Below are positions 19,319 through 30,299 of a DNA stretch of 64,000 nt, piece after piece. The notes beneath the pieces are model-generated. The model saw only the letters and a program-made list of their open reading frames with translations, did no database searches and was not told where the DNA came from. Origin of the DNA: Adenophora triphylla var. japonica (Eukaryota > Streptophyta > Magnoliopsida > Asterales > Campanulaceae); NCBI GenBank assembly GCA_022495995.1, contig JAFEMH010000742.1, positions 248,001 to 312,000 on the forward strand, written 5' to 3'. The stretch's first letter is position 1. Each line of letters opens with the position of its first letter. The position numbers and the translations under genes were made by a program.

Positions 19319-19336
19319 TGGCGACTCTGCTGGGGA
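19319..19336 (+). promoter_or_regulatory. Primer binding site of element II
   Basis: TGGCGACTCTGCTGGGGA, starting with TGG (complement of tRNA CCA) two bases after the LTR end. Identical 18-mer at 35185 in element V. Ogre-type elements are known for a tRNA-Arg primer; I believe this matches but could not check. Confidence 0.85.
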
Positions 19337-20379
19337 TATGTTTGTTTTAAAACTTCTTTAAAAAGTCTTTAAAACATTGCGCGGGTCAAACTTTCGTTTA
19401 CCCCTTTTTTCGAATGTTGTGTTTGTGTGTTACTTTTCTTTGCTTCCTTGATTATTCAAAAAAAAAATGAGATTCACATACATATTTGCTCTTTGGATTG
19501 TCTCCTTTCGTTGGACATATTTTATCCATAAAATTCTCTTTTTTTATTTTGTATAAAATTCTCTTTTTTTATTTTGTTAAAATGCTTTGAGCATCTTCTT
19601 TTACTCATAGAATGTTTGTGTACATATTCATGTATTTAAGACACATTTTCCAAAACTTCTATTTTGACAAAAAAAAAAAAAAAAAAAAAAAAGAGAGAGA
19701 ATTTAGTTGCCGCACACTACGCGCACTTTTGCTATGTACACTTGCACACTACAGCCCTGAACCCGGGATGGTCTCAGTTGCAGCTCGAAGGTGTTCCTAT
19801 GTCTCTCTTGCGCGCACGGGATCATTCCAAACAATCCATTCTTGCCAGTGTCAACCATGCACTATTTGCGTCACACATTGTCCGAGACTTGGTTAGTTTT
19901 TGGCCCAATCTGTGTCATAAAGACTAAATGTATACTCCATATTGATCATCTTGTGAGTCAAAACCTAAAATTCAAGGTCCCTTGCGAAAGCAAGCTCAGC
20001 AGGGTCGTCTGTTGACCGATATTGATTTCTAGTGTTGACTTAGATGTTGACCTATATTGTATATACGTCAACGCTCAATGTGACACCATGTCATAGAGCC
20101 TTTAATGCCCCACCCATGATAAATACGACCTAGTCAAATCTGAAAGTAAAAGATCCCTTGCAAAAGCAAGACAAAGAAAGGTCATGACAGCTTTGACCCG
20201 ATCTTGACTTAAAGATATTGTCTTCAATCGCAGTTAGCATGGTAGGAGCATTAAAACTCATATGACAGGCCTGAACCTTAAGAACGTTTCCCCTTTTCCA
20301 ACCGTTTAGGATTATAAGAAGACATGTTTTAAGTAAATTTGAACAGTTGCATGGTCCCATTTCTGGAATCTTTAATCTC
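19337..20379 (+). other. Leader (5' UTR) of element II
   Basis: Parallels the leader of element V (35203-36060): GGGTCAAACTTTC and TTTACCCC, a stretch with GCACACTAC, GGTCTCAGTTGCAG and CACGGGATCATTCCAAACA, and two copies of CCCTTGC(G/A)AAAGCAAG, each followed by a GGTC motif. A poly-A run of about 24 lies near 19670. No ORF of substance. Confidence 0.65.
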
Positions 20380-20915
20380 AACCTTTCACGGTCCAATCTC
20401 CAATCTCGACCTTTCACGGTCCAATCTTTAATCTCGACCTTTCACGGTCTAAACTAAAATTTCGACCTTTCATGGTCCAATTTTTAATCTCGACCTTTCA
20501 CGGTCCAATCTTTAATCTCGATTTTTCACGGTCTAAACTCAAATCCCAACCTTTCACAATCCAATTTTCAATCCCCTCCTTTCACGGTCCAATTTTTGAT
20601 ACCGACCTTTCACGGGCCAATTTCCAATCTTGACCTTTCACGGTCCAAACTCAAATCCCGACCTTTCACGGTCCCAACTCAAATCCCGACCATTCACGGT
20701 CCAAACTTCCAATCTCGACCCTTCACGGTCCAATTTTCGATCCCGACCTTCCACGGTCTAACTTTCGATCTCGACCTTTCACGGTCCGATCTTTAATCCC
20801 GACCTTTCACGGTCCGATCTTTAGTCCCGTCCTTTCACGGTCAAAGCTCAAATCTCGACCTTTCACGGTCCAATTCGAAACCTCGACTTTTCACAGTCCA
20901 ATTTCCCTCGACTTA
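20380..20915. repeat. Tandem array, about 24-27 bp unit, about 20 copies
   Basis: Units contain CGACCTTTCACGGTCCAA with a variable tail. CACGGTC and its neighbours vary between copies. The array takes the place where gag begins in element V. Confidence 0.9.
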
Positions 20916-21564
20916 AAGAGGCCATCTCCTGTTTTGCGCCAGAATTGGCCATGTCCTTTCCTCGACCTCAAAGAGGCCATACCTCTTCGACCAACGGAAC
21001 ACCCTCATTCGGATCGTTAGTCGTTGTGTTCCATCTCCTCAACCTTTATTCTGATTTCGGTCATGTAAAGAAATGAGCTTTGTAAATTGATCGCGACTTA
21101 AACTTCATGAAATGGATTTGAATTTCTTTTACAATTTGTCAATTGTCAATCACATGCCATGTCTCTGGTGACCCTCGATTACATGACAAAGAAGCTCGTA
21201 GCCCAAGAGGAGCGTCATCGCCAAAAAATGCAAGCCACGCTCGAATGACAAGTAGAGTTTCATTTGGATAATGAGTGACAACTTTCTGATCAGCTGCAAC
21301 AGATGGCTTTAAATATTTGCGATGGGTTTGATTCAACAAGTAACATTGATCGAGCATCAGTCCAAAAGTTCATGTTGAATCCACCTTTAGATGCTCCTTC
21401 TGTGATATATTGGGGCTCTTTTACCAATAGACAAATTGACAAGTTTGAAGACTTTGATGATAGTCCAAGTGTCATCACTTGATACGGCATGAAGCACCCT
21501 CGGGTCTAGTTATCCCCCAACAAAAATAAATTTTTCACGACGGTCTGCTAGGCTAGGGGATACA
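20916..21564 (+). pseudogene. Unassigned decayed coding remnant
   Basis: From about 21160 one frame reads MSLVTLDYMTKKLVAQEERH, then continues with two stops as a Gln/Met-rich stretch and FDSTSNIDRASVQKFMLN. It could be a gag N-terminal remnant; I do not recognise it. The stretch before it is non-coding. Confidence 0.3.
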
Positions 21565-23010
21565 AAAAGGGAGTCATATAGTCAAACCTCGTAGGTTCTA
21601 GTGCTTTCCTCATTCAATCAAGTCCTCCTCAAACATTGTAGTTAATCTTTAATTTTCTATACATGCGTCTTCTTTCTTTTCTTGCTAGAATTGAGACATT
21701 ATTTTGCACCCCCACATTACATTTAATGAAATGGTTTTGTTCTATATGATCACTTGCATTGCTCAACAAGTAATTTCCCAAATGATTAATGTCTTGATTA
21801 ATTGGTGTGAGAAAGTCGACCGATAGCTCCCCGTACACCTTACCATACCCCACACAAAGGCCTCCATCAAGCCATACACTTTCCAAATCATATCCCTACC
21901 ATCACCTTGACCAAGTCAACGAATGGTGGCAAAATCATGAAATAACAAAAGGTTACTCAGCATTAAATGATTGTCCTCATGTAACAATAAGCTAGGGGCT
22001 CTCCTTCCCCCTCATGCATATCAAATGAGTTCAAGCAGAGCCAAAAATGAAGCCAAGGACCTAGCACCGCTAGTCAGAGGTTTAACAAATGGACAAATTT
22101 AAAAGCTCGAACCGTAGGAGTTGTCAAAACCAAATAGATCAGTTTAAGCAAAGGCAAAAGTGTATCATAAGTCCTTGAGCTATATTCAAATTCTTTCTCT
22201 CCCCGTGAGAGCAGCGATCAACATGCAATGGAATCAATGAAGCAGCCGTCAAATATGACTTGTCAAGGAATCATCTCAAGGCCCGTGCCTCACCATCCAA
22301 CCATCTGTCTGAATCCTTTCACCAAAGGAACTACATATATTCATACCCTTACCCCAAAAGCCAAACACAGTTCGGGCTTGAACTACGACAACCTGAGCTC
22401 CTTACCTTAAGGAATGTGGGCCACTAGAAATGGTCCAATCACAAGCACATCCATAAACCCGGTCTCATCAACGACCTCTCATATACACAAACCATCTTTC
22501 ACACCTGACCAAATTCGATCTCAGATACCGGTTGACTTTATCCTTATGATTAATCAAAACATATCAAGTTTATTTGTTGAATAACCCGAACATCAGTAAA
22601 GGGTTTAGAAGCAATCTTGTGATCATTGTGAATATAATATGTTTTTCAGATGTCTCAACTTGTCTTCTTTTTCTGCAAAATAAGAAAAATAGGGCTAAAC
22701 ACTCGTTTTCTGTCAGTAAGGGCTTTCATACACTTTTACAAACCTTTCTGCGCTTACTCTCTCAAAAGAGTCAAACACAAAAGAATGTTTTTGTGCCTAC
22801 ATCGATTAGGGCATTCACACAAAAGGGTATTCGTTCCCATCTTTGAAAAAAAAAGGCCCTTGCAAATGTACATTACAAGTCATTTCTTTTTCATTATGGT
22901 TGACTGATTGAAACAATAAAAAGATGGTTGACTTGTCTAGCCACATAAGGTTCAACTTGGATTGAGGTCGCGCTGGATACACTTCAAAATTTCCTCGAAT
23001 GACCAAACGG
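21565..23010 (+). repeat. Segment shared with element V (38935-40255)
   Basis: Blocks such as AGTCAAACCTCG, TCAATCAAGTCCTCCT, CAACAAGTAATT, AAAGGCCTCCATCAAGCCAT and GACTTGTCAAGGAATCA occur in the same order in both places. It is non-coding 3' interior of the two related elements. Confidence 0.7.
22380..22422 (+). promoter_or_regulatory. Box 2 of element II
   Basis: GAACTACGACAACCTGAGC, then arms CCTTA/TAAGG and GAATGTGGGCC. The distal CGTAG arm is degraded. Confidence 0.5.
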
Positions 23011-23334
23011 ATTGGGGGCTATACCAATCATTTTGGACTCAAAGTCAAAACAATTTTTTAAACAATGGCTTCCAAGTCATTTTCTTCAAGCAAGGGCTTC
23101 GCCAAGACACTTCTATACACTGGGGCTTCGTCAAATCATAATCATCTCGAGCCAGCGCTTATCCATCTCAAATGTTTCCAAAGACATGGTGAACCAGCAC
23201 GATCAGACATAATGCAAACAAGCTCAAAGCATAATCAAAGACTTTTTAGGTTGCAATCAAATTATCGAACTCTATTCTTTGGTTTGACCTTTCAAAAGAG
23301 ATCAGTATTTCACAAAATTTTCTTCTTTTAGCTT
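23011..23334. other. Non-coding 3' interior of element II
   Basis: AT-rich, no coding signal or repeat that I can define. Confidence 0.4.
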
Positions 23335-24070
23335 TAAATATCTCTTCGTGAGATTCCCTCCTGAGATTTCGCATCTCGTTATCTCCTCGTGAGATCTTTC
23401 AGTTATCTCTTCGTGAGATTCTTTCATGTTATCTCTTCGTGAGATTCACTTCTGAGATTTCGCATCTCGTTATCTCCTAGTGAAATATTTCCGTTATCTC
23501 TTCGTGAGATTCACTCCTGAGATTTTGCATCTCTTTATCTCTTCATGAGATCTTTTCGTTATCTCTTCGTGAGATTCACTCCTGAGATTTCGCATCTCGT
23601 TATCTCCTTGTGAGATATTTCAGTTATCTCTTCGTGATGTCCTTTCATGTCATCTCTTTGTGTGATTCATCCCTGAGACTTTGCATCTCGTTATCTCCCA
23701 GTGAGACATTTTTTGTCATCTCTTCGTTTGATTCCTTCTCGAGATTTCGCATCTCGTTATCTCCTAGTGAGTTCTTTCCATGAGATTCACTCCTGAGATT
23801 TCGCATCTTGTGAGAGATTCCCGATATCTCTTCGTGAGATCCTTTCGTGTTATCTCCCAATGAGATCAAATCCGGTTATATCCTCGTGAGATATTTCCTG
23901 CAATCTCCTCGTGAGACATTTCCTATTATCATCTCGTGAGATTCCTTCCGGTTATCTCCTCGTGAGATTCCTTCCGGTTATATCCTCGTGAGATTCCTTC
24001 CCGTTATCTCCTTGTGAGATTATCGCTCGAGACTTTGAATCTCGTTCTCCTAGTGAGATCCTTCCCTAAA
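23335..24070. repeat. Tandem array built on GTTATCTC..CGTGAGAT
   Basis: Units of about 22-27 bp grouped into higher-order repeats. GTTATCTCTTCGTGAGAT is itself an imperfect inverted repeat (ATCTC/GAGAT), so the transcript would be a run of small hairpins. About 25 units. Confidence 0.85.
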
Positions 24071-24419
24071 AATCCTTCCTGTAACAACTCCCCATCCATA
24101 ACTCTTTAAGGGACCAAATGGGTTTGATCTTTCGTTTTACCTCTGATTCGTTACAAGATTTATTCCATGACTGAAATGTCAACAAACAAAAGGTTGCTGC
24201 CCGCAGCGGGATTTTGTACCCTAACTACTTAAAAAACCTGCCAAAGCTGTTTCCAGCCCCATATACCACAAAGAAATCATTTCAGGCTCATGAGACATAT
24301 AACATAGAAATAACTCCTAATTTACTACAAATAAGATGTAAATAAAAGAGCTCATTACATATGAATAAATTGTGCATAGAAATACAAATATTTTTTTGCT
24401 CTCCTCACTACCATACAAG

Positions 24420-26412
24420 AAAAAAGGAGTCCTACTCTTTGTCATCCACAACACCGCCCAGTGAAGACTTCCGCATACCGGTGCCCCCGCCAGCTACCTC
24501 ATCGTCATCGATGAACTCGGCACCCTCCTCAACCGAATACTCCACGAAATTCCCAAGAGTAAGACCGGAGAAGGGATCAACGAAAGGAAAAGAAGACGAG
24601 CCCTCGACGTGTGTATTGTATTGAGGAAAGAAAGGCAGATATGACCGCGTGCCTCAGCTCTCCTCAAAGGAGCTCCCGTCATGGCTGTACCGACCCTGAG
24701 TCTGTATGGTAGGCTGTGGATCCGTGCCCGCAGCAGGAAAGGGAGTATCCATCGATCTCCTCGAAGGCATTGGCTTATGAACCGCTGCACTTCTCGATGA
24801 CCCGCATGACATCCCCCTCATAAGCTTCTTTGCGAAAGCATTCACCCCAGATACTGGCAGGTGATCAAGTCTACGGTCTGCTCCGAGACTTGCATGACAA
24901 AGAAACAATAGTCACAAAAGAAGACAAAGTAGAAAATGGGATTTAGATGCTGAAAGAAAACAAAACACTCACACAAGCATCCAGATCAACCCGGTAAGCG
25001 GGAGGAACCTAATCTGGGATGGGCAAAAAAACCTGCCTCCTAGAAGAATCCTCGCAGACATAAGAGAAATCCGCTTTTGACACGGGGACATCCCGAGGTC
25101 GTGATGAGCCACCCCTCATCTCCCTAGCCAGAACCTGTGGAGTCCTCAGCTTCCTCCTCACAAAGGACCTATACTCCTCACCATACAAGATATAATCCGC
25201 GGCATCCACCCCGACCCTATATCTCTCGTTGTCAAAGCAACTCATCTCAGAGGGGCTCAGCATATGAACGGGAGGATCCCTCAAAGCACGGGGAGCAGCA
25301 CCATCACCATGTTGCCAGAAAACCCTCTCCCCCAAATACATCATGTCACAAGTGAGGCACTGTAGGAGTTTCCTCTGCCTCGTCAACCAGGGTGCATCAC
25401 CCAGATTATCCGCGTCATATCGGGACCAAGGATATAGCTGGAAGCTCTCCGGGGTATCCTTCTCCTGGTGCCTCCTCATGTCATCATAATGAGCGTGATC
25501 TTCCCTTTGCTGCCCCTCCTCTTCCTCCAAGTCCACGTCTACAGAGCATGGCGGGGTACCCTAGCAAGACATTATCATGGCGGTCCCACTCGTGGCACTG
25601 AAACACTTTGTAGAACAACACCTGCAACGAAAAAATAGATATCAGTTCAGAAAAGGAAATGAATATAAAACATTACAAAGGTACAAGAGCAAAATAAAAT
25701 CATACCTCCGGAGCAAACTCAAAGCACCCCAAGGAGCTGGCCGCGCCCCTGCTAAACTTGTCCATGGCAAAGTAGAGCTCGACCAAGCCTGCCGCTCCCC
25801 AGGCAATATCACAAACGCTCTCCAAATCTACCAAAGACTCAAGAATAGAAAAGAGAGCCAGGGTAGCATGATTCGAGAGCAGGGTCAGAGAAAGGGCGAA
25901 CCACAAAAACAAGTGCGCCAGCTGCTCCGCAGATACCCTTCAGGGATGCCGGTGATACCTCCCAATGTTGATCGTGATCTTTACCTCCACACCAGAATTC
26001 AACATGCCCAAATCCTTACGAGGCACAGGCTCAAATCCCAGCAGCTCAATTAAGCGCTCATCAGGCATGAGGTCTCTCCACTTCACCGATTCCCCCATAA
26101 AGGAAAGACCGGTGATAGCAACATAATCCGTGGGAGTTACCATCACCACCCCCCATCCAAGGTGGAATGAATGTGTGCTATCCCACCAAAACTCAGACAA
26201 AGCTAAGAAGATGCCCTTGCTCTTCTTAGTCGAAGCCACCCCCGCTAGGTTCTCCATGAACACGTTCAACCCCGAGTCAAGGACTAGCCTCCGATGACTA
26301 GGTCTCCCCTCCAAAGAGTTATCCGGCATGTTCTTCCAAACCTCGACCACGATCTCGATAGACCCTCGTGTCTTCATCTTCTTGGCCTTTCCCGACAAAG
26401 GCGCCTCCTCCT
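24420..26412 (-). pseudogene. Antisense PMD gene with introns, element II (one in-frame stop in exon)
   Basis: Likely acceptor TACATGTAG at about 26412, then an exon: LVLDSGLNVFMENLAGVAST, LSEFWWDSTHSFHLGWG, VMVTPTDYVAITGLSFMGES, DERLIELLGFEPVPR, SILESLVDLESVCDIAWG and GLVELYFAMDKFSRGAASSL. This run to 25706 is one frame broken only by TGA at 25940-25942. An 84-nt intron follows (GTATGA donor at 25705, TTGCAG acceptor at 25622). The next exon has VLFYKVFQCHEWDRHD, then after a frame change LEEEEGQQ, FQLYPWSRYD and VSKADFSYVCEDSSRRQVFL; a further donor-like GTGAGTG lies near 24972. PMD-containing proteins are known from host genes and transposons. The gene is antisense to its element. Confidence 0.7.
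25622..25705 (-). other. Intron of the antisense PMD gene (84 nt)
   Basis: On the minus strand CCGGAG/GTATGA opens and TCGTTGCAG/GTG closes it. The same position holds an 81-nt intron in the copy at 63718-63798 and a likely one at 922-1028. Confidence 0.65.
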
Positions 26413-26489
26413 ACATGTAAACACAACAAAGGTATGTCAATAAACACTTATGCAATACTTTAGCAACAATAAAAAGGATGACACATATC

Positions 26490-27040
26490 ATTCACAAAAA
26501 TCCCATTCTCACAGGACACGTGTTATTTCAAAAAATCGTTCTCACAGGGAACATGTTATTTCAAAAAGCCCATTCTCACACGACACATTTTATTTCAAAA
26601 AGCCCGTTCTCACACGGCACATGTTATTTCAAACGCCCGTTCTTACATGGCACATATTATTTCAAAAGCCCGTTCTTACACGACACATCTTATTTCAAAA
26701 GCCCGTTCCCGCACGACACACCTTATTTCAAAAGTCCGTTCCAACATGGCACATTTTATTTCAAAAGCCCGTTCTCACACGTCACATTTTATTTCAAAAA
26801 GTCCATTCTAACACGGCACATTTTATTTCGAAAGCCCATTCCCACACGGCACACCTTATTTCAAAAGTCCGTTCCAACACGGCACATTTAATTTCAAAAG
26901 CCCGTTCTCACAAGGCACATTTTATTTCAAAAAACACCGTTCCAACACGGCACGTTTTACTTCAAAAAAGACCGTTCCCACACATCACACCCATTTTCAA
27001 AAAAGTCCATTCTAACACGGCACGTTTTGTTTAAAAAAAA
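26490..27040. repeat. Tandem array, about 34-38 bp unit, about 15 copies
   Basis: Units contain CCCGTTCTCACACGGCACAT and TTATTTCAAAA. It lies between the PMD gene and the expected PPT of element II. Confidence 0.9.
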
Positions 27041-27278
27041 AGCCTGTTCCCAAAAATCCTATTTCAAAGGACACACTTTATTTTTCAAAGGACACACTTT
27101 ATTTTTAACAAATTAAGATTCAAATCCTTATTTTTCAATGAAAATTGCATACCCATAATCCATATACATGAAAATTGCATACCCTTCGAATTGTGCTTAT
27201 GAACATCCGGGTATAACTCATCCGGATTGATCATAGAAGGCTTGTAAGTTGAGAAGTTCCTTTATAAATCAAACCTCC
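27041..27278. other. AT-rich end of element II before the insertion of element III
   Basis: No coding signal. The last five bases, CCTCC (27274-27278), would be the left target duplication of element III if its other end were known. Confidence 0.4.
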
Positions 27279-30088
27279 TGAATGTGCGCTCGCCCGAAAA
27301 AATAAAAATAAAGGAGTCGCCACGCCGTTTTAGAGGAAACATTGAAAACCTTTTAAGAGAGAAAATGGGTTCGGGGGTCAGGTTACGTGTTGGGAAGAAC
27401 CGAAAGTTCACCCAACACGCCTTGTCCATAGACGAGTCTTTCTATGTTCAACATTCAAAACATCCAAATGTGTGTGCAAAGTGTGTATGACAAGATATGT
27501 ATTAAAATGCAAATCAACGCTTTGTTTTATTACTCAACAAGGGGAATTACAACTTGTAAGCCATTGACTCTGGGAGGCCACATCCCACTTTACAACGAGG
27601 AAGAACAGGACTTACAACTGAAATTGAACCTGCTGCAGAGGACTCACTGTGTCGCGTGACACAGGATCTGAAGGATCAATGGTGTCGCGTGCCACAACAA
27701 AGCACTCTGCAGAGGTTTTACAGAACTCACACTGTAGCAACACCAAATGAACAAAATATCACATTACAGCATAAAATGAACAAGTTTAACAGCAAGATAA
27801 CCAGAGGAAACGGATTACAACTGAAATGATAGTCTCTGCATAGGCTTAGTTATGTCGCGCTACACAGGACTGATGAGATCCGTTGTGTCGCGTGACATTA
27901 CATTGCCATTTGTAGATACTTTACAATTTGAGCACAAATCTAACAGCAAACGTTTCAGATTAAACCAATACACCAATACAAATCAGAATGAAACGAATCA
28001 ACAATAGATTGAACAAAGGAGTGTGGATATGGAAGGATCCACCCTCCCTTGACAATCACATAATGAATAGAGTTCAAATCACATCATGAATATCAATTAA
28101 ACCAAGTCCAACAATTAAACAGAGAGATGGCAGTTGGGACTTGATAATTGAAGGCGGATGGAGCCTAATTATCAAGTCCGGGAACAGATTGCAATGAAAC
28201 AACCGAGAGTTGGGAAGAACCGAGAGTTCACCCAACATGCCTTGTCCGTAGACGAGTCTTTCTATGTTCAACATTCAAAACATCCAAATGTGTGTGCAAA
28301 GTGTGTATGACAAGATATGTATTAAAATGCAAATCAACGCTTTTTTTTATTACTCAACAAGGGGAATTACAACTTGTAAGCCATTGACTCTGGGAGGCCA
28401 CATCCCACTATATAACGAGGAAGAACAGGACTTACAACTGAAATTGAACCTGCTGCAGAGGACACATTGTGTCGCATGACACAGGATCTGAAGGATCAAT
28501 GGTGTCGCGTGACACAACAAAGTAATCTGCAGAGGTTTTACAAAACTCACACTGCAGCAACACCAAATGAACAAAATATCACATTACAGCATAAAATGAA
28601 CAAGTTTAACAGCAAGCAAACCAGAGGAAACGGATTACAACTGAAATGGTAGTCTCTGCATAGGCTTAGTTATGTCGCGCTACACAGGACTGATGAGATC
28701 CGTTGTGTCGCGTGACATAACATTGCCATTTGCAGATACTTTACAATTTGAGCACAGATCTAACAGCAAACGTTTCAGATTAAACCAATACACCAATACA
28801 AATCAGAATAAAATGAATCAACAATAGATTGAACAAAGGAGTGTGGATATGGAAGGATCCACCCTCCCTTGACAATCACATAATGAATAGAGTTCAAATC
28901 ACATCATGAATATCAATTAAACCAAGTCCAACAATTAAACAGAGAGATGGCAGTTGGGACTTGATAATTGAAGGCGGATGGAGCCTAATTATCAAGTCCG
29001 GGAACAGATTGCAATGAAACAACACAATAGTAAATATGAGATAGAGATGGAGGGAAGAGACTCATTACCCTCATAGTCCACACTCTCTATACCCCGTCGG
29101 TATAGAGAGTCTTCAATCAGCTCCGGAACAAATTCAGATCTCAGAATGAGGTAGCTGCTTTGAAGTCCCAAACGTTCGTGCGAATGCGTGATTTCATTTT
29201 GAACAAAGACAAATGCTTATGACGTGATTTCGATGGAGGGACGCCAAGGGAGATTGAGAGATTGGATTGGGAATTGAGGGAAGGAGTTGGGTCGTGGTTT
29301 TGGTTAGAGAAACGATGTCTGGAACAGGGGAAGGAATCGGTTGTTGGAGGGAGAAACACAGAGATGGGCGATTGAGGGAGGATTGAGCTTGCACAGGTGA
29401 GAAGGTTGCTCCGGCGAATAGATTTAGAGCAGGGAGGATTGGTTGCTGTTTGGCCGGAGTGGGAAGACAACGAGTTGGATTGCGGTCGTTATTGGAATCG
29501 GAGAAAATTGGGTTTGTGGTTCGTGGTTATAGAGGGGATTAGTCGTCAATGGTATTTGGGATTGGAGAGGTAGAGAACGGTGGGGAAGACGATCTGTGAG
29601 CGGCAATGGAATTTGAGTCTAGTGAGAGAGAGTTTCCGAGTAGAGAGAGAAGGGAGTGTTAGAGAGAGAAGCTGAGAGTAGTGTGTGAGTTGTGTGTGTG
29701 TTCTGTGTGTTGTTATCCCTTGACAAATGAACGTAATTGGTATTTAAACAGTTGATTGGGAAATGCTTTATTTGGTCGCACGACCTCTCATTTCCAATTT
29801 CCATGCTTCAAATTGTCGCACAACTGGCTACGCCCATAACCGTTTCTGGCGCCAAAACCTGCTTCTGGAACATTCCAAGTTAATTCTTTAAAAGCCAAAA
29901 GCAATTAATTCCCTGTAGGTCCTTTTGTCCGGGAAAAATACTAAAAAACACTTCCTTCGCGAGAAACACATGAAATGTTTTCCGGAAGTCTCGGAACGGA
30001 CCGGGAATTTACCAAAATGCCCCTCAATGAAATTTTATTACATTAAAATGAATCTAAAAAGGTCGCGAATTGGATTGGCGCACTTACA
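27279..30088 (-). repeat. LTR of element III, 2,810 bp with internal duplication
   Basis: On the minus strand it starts TGTAAGTGCGCCAATCC (30088) and ends GCGAGCGCACATTCA (27279). An 821-bp segment is present twice in tandem. Copies of the palindrome-like TGTCGCGTGACA (27650-27661 and others) lie in it, and the U5 block GGAGTCGCCA at 27313-27322. Confidence 0.8.
27384..29022. repeat. Tandem duplication inside LTR III (two copies, about 820 bp each)
   Basis: 27384-28204 and 28205-29022 are nearly identical by eye; both begin near TTGGGAAGAACC and end near GGGAACAGATTGCAATGAAA. A few substitutions separate them, for example around 27540 and 27885. Confidence 0.85.
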
Positions 30089-30130
30089 GAGTCCCTTGGC
30101 AACGTCACTTTTGGAAAAAGTGAGGTTGTC
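30089..30130 (-). promoter_or_regulatory. PPT of element III with preceding hairpin
   Basis: On the minus strand AAGGGACTC abuts the LTR (30097-30089); arms CAAC/GTTG (30128-30125 and 30103-30100) and inner CACTT/AAGTG precede it. Confidence 0.7.
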
Positions 30131-30236
30131 GATAAAATAAGGCCCAATCCCAATGAGCGGCAAAGGGATAAGGCTGAGGGCTGGACGGTGATCTAGGGAA
30201 ATCGAATGGCTGGACCTTTTGAGAAAGGATTCCTAC

Positions 30237-30274
30237 GTATCCCTTTAAAAGGGAATCAAGCCAAATCGTAGTTC
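30237..30274 (-). promoter_or_regulatory. Box 1 of element III
   Basis: Minus strand: GAACTACGATTTGG, CTTGATTCCCTTTT, AAAGGGATACGTAGG. Inner stem TCCCTTT/AAAGGGA and outer CTACG/CGTAG are both complete. Confidence 0.65.
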
Positions 30275-30299
30275 GGAAACGGAACTGATTGAGGGAGTC

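Larger units (their letters stand above)
18440..27278 (+). mobile_element. Element II: LTR retrotransposon remnant without gag-pol, 3' end cut by element III
   Basis: LTR (shared), PBS, leader, tandem arrays, a segment homologous to element V (21565-23010), box 2, an antisense PMD gene and a final array. No gag or pol is recognisable. The element stops where the minus-strand LTR of element III begins at 27279, with no PPT or 3' LTR in the window. Confidence 0.7.

Noticed and set aside
20380..20915. CRISPR-like 18-bp core CGACCTTTCACGGTCCAA with short variable parts
   Set aside because: Spacing parts of 5-9 bp are variants of one another, not spacers. No cas genes; eukaryotic context.
25137..26053. 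Plus-strand open frames opposite the PMD gene of element II
   Set aside because: The minus strand shows PMD motifs and splice sites; the plus frames carry no motif.
26450..27034. 194-codon frame with repeated HILFQKPV
   Set aside because: Translation of a tandem array between the PMD gene and the end of element II.
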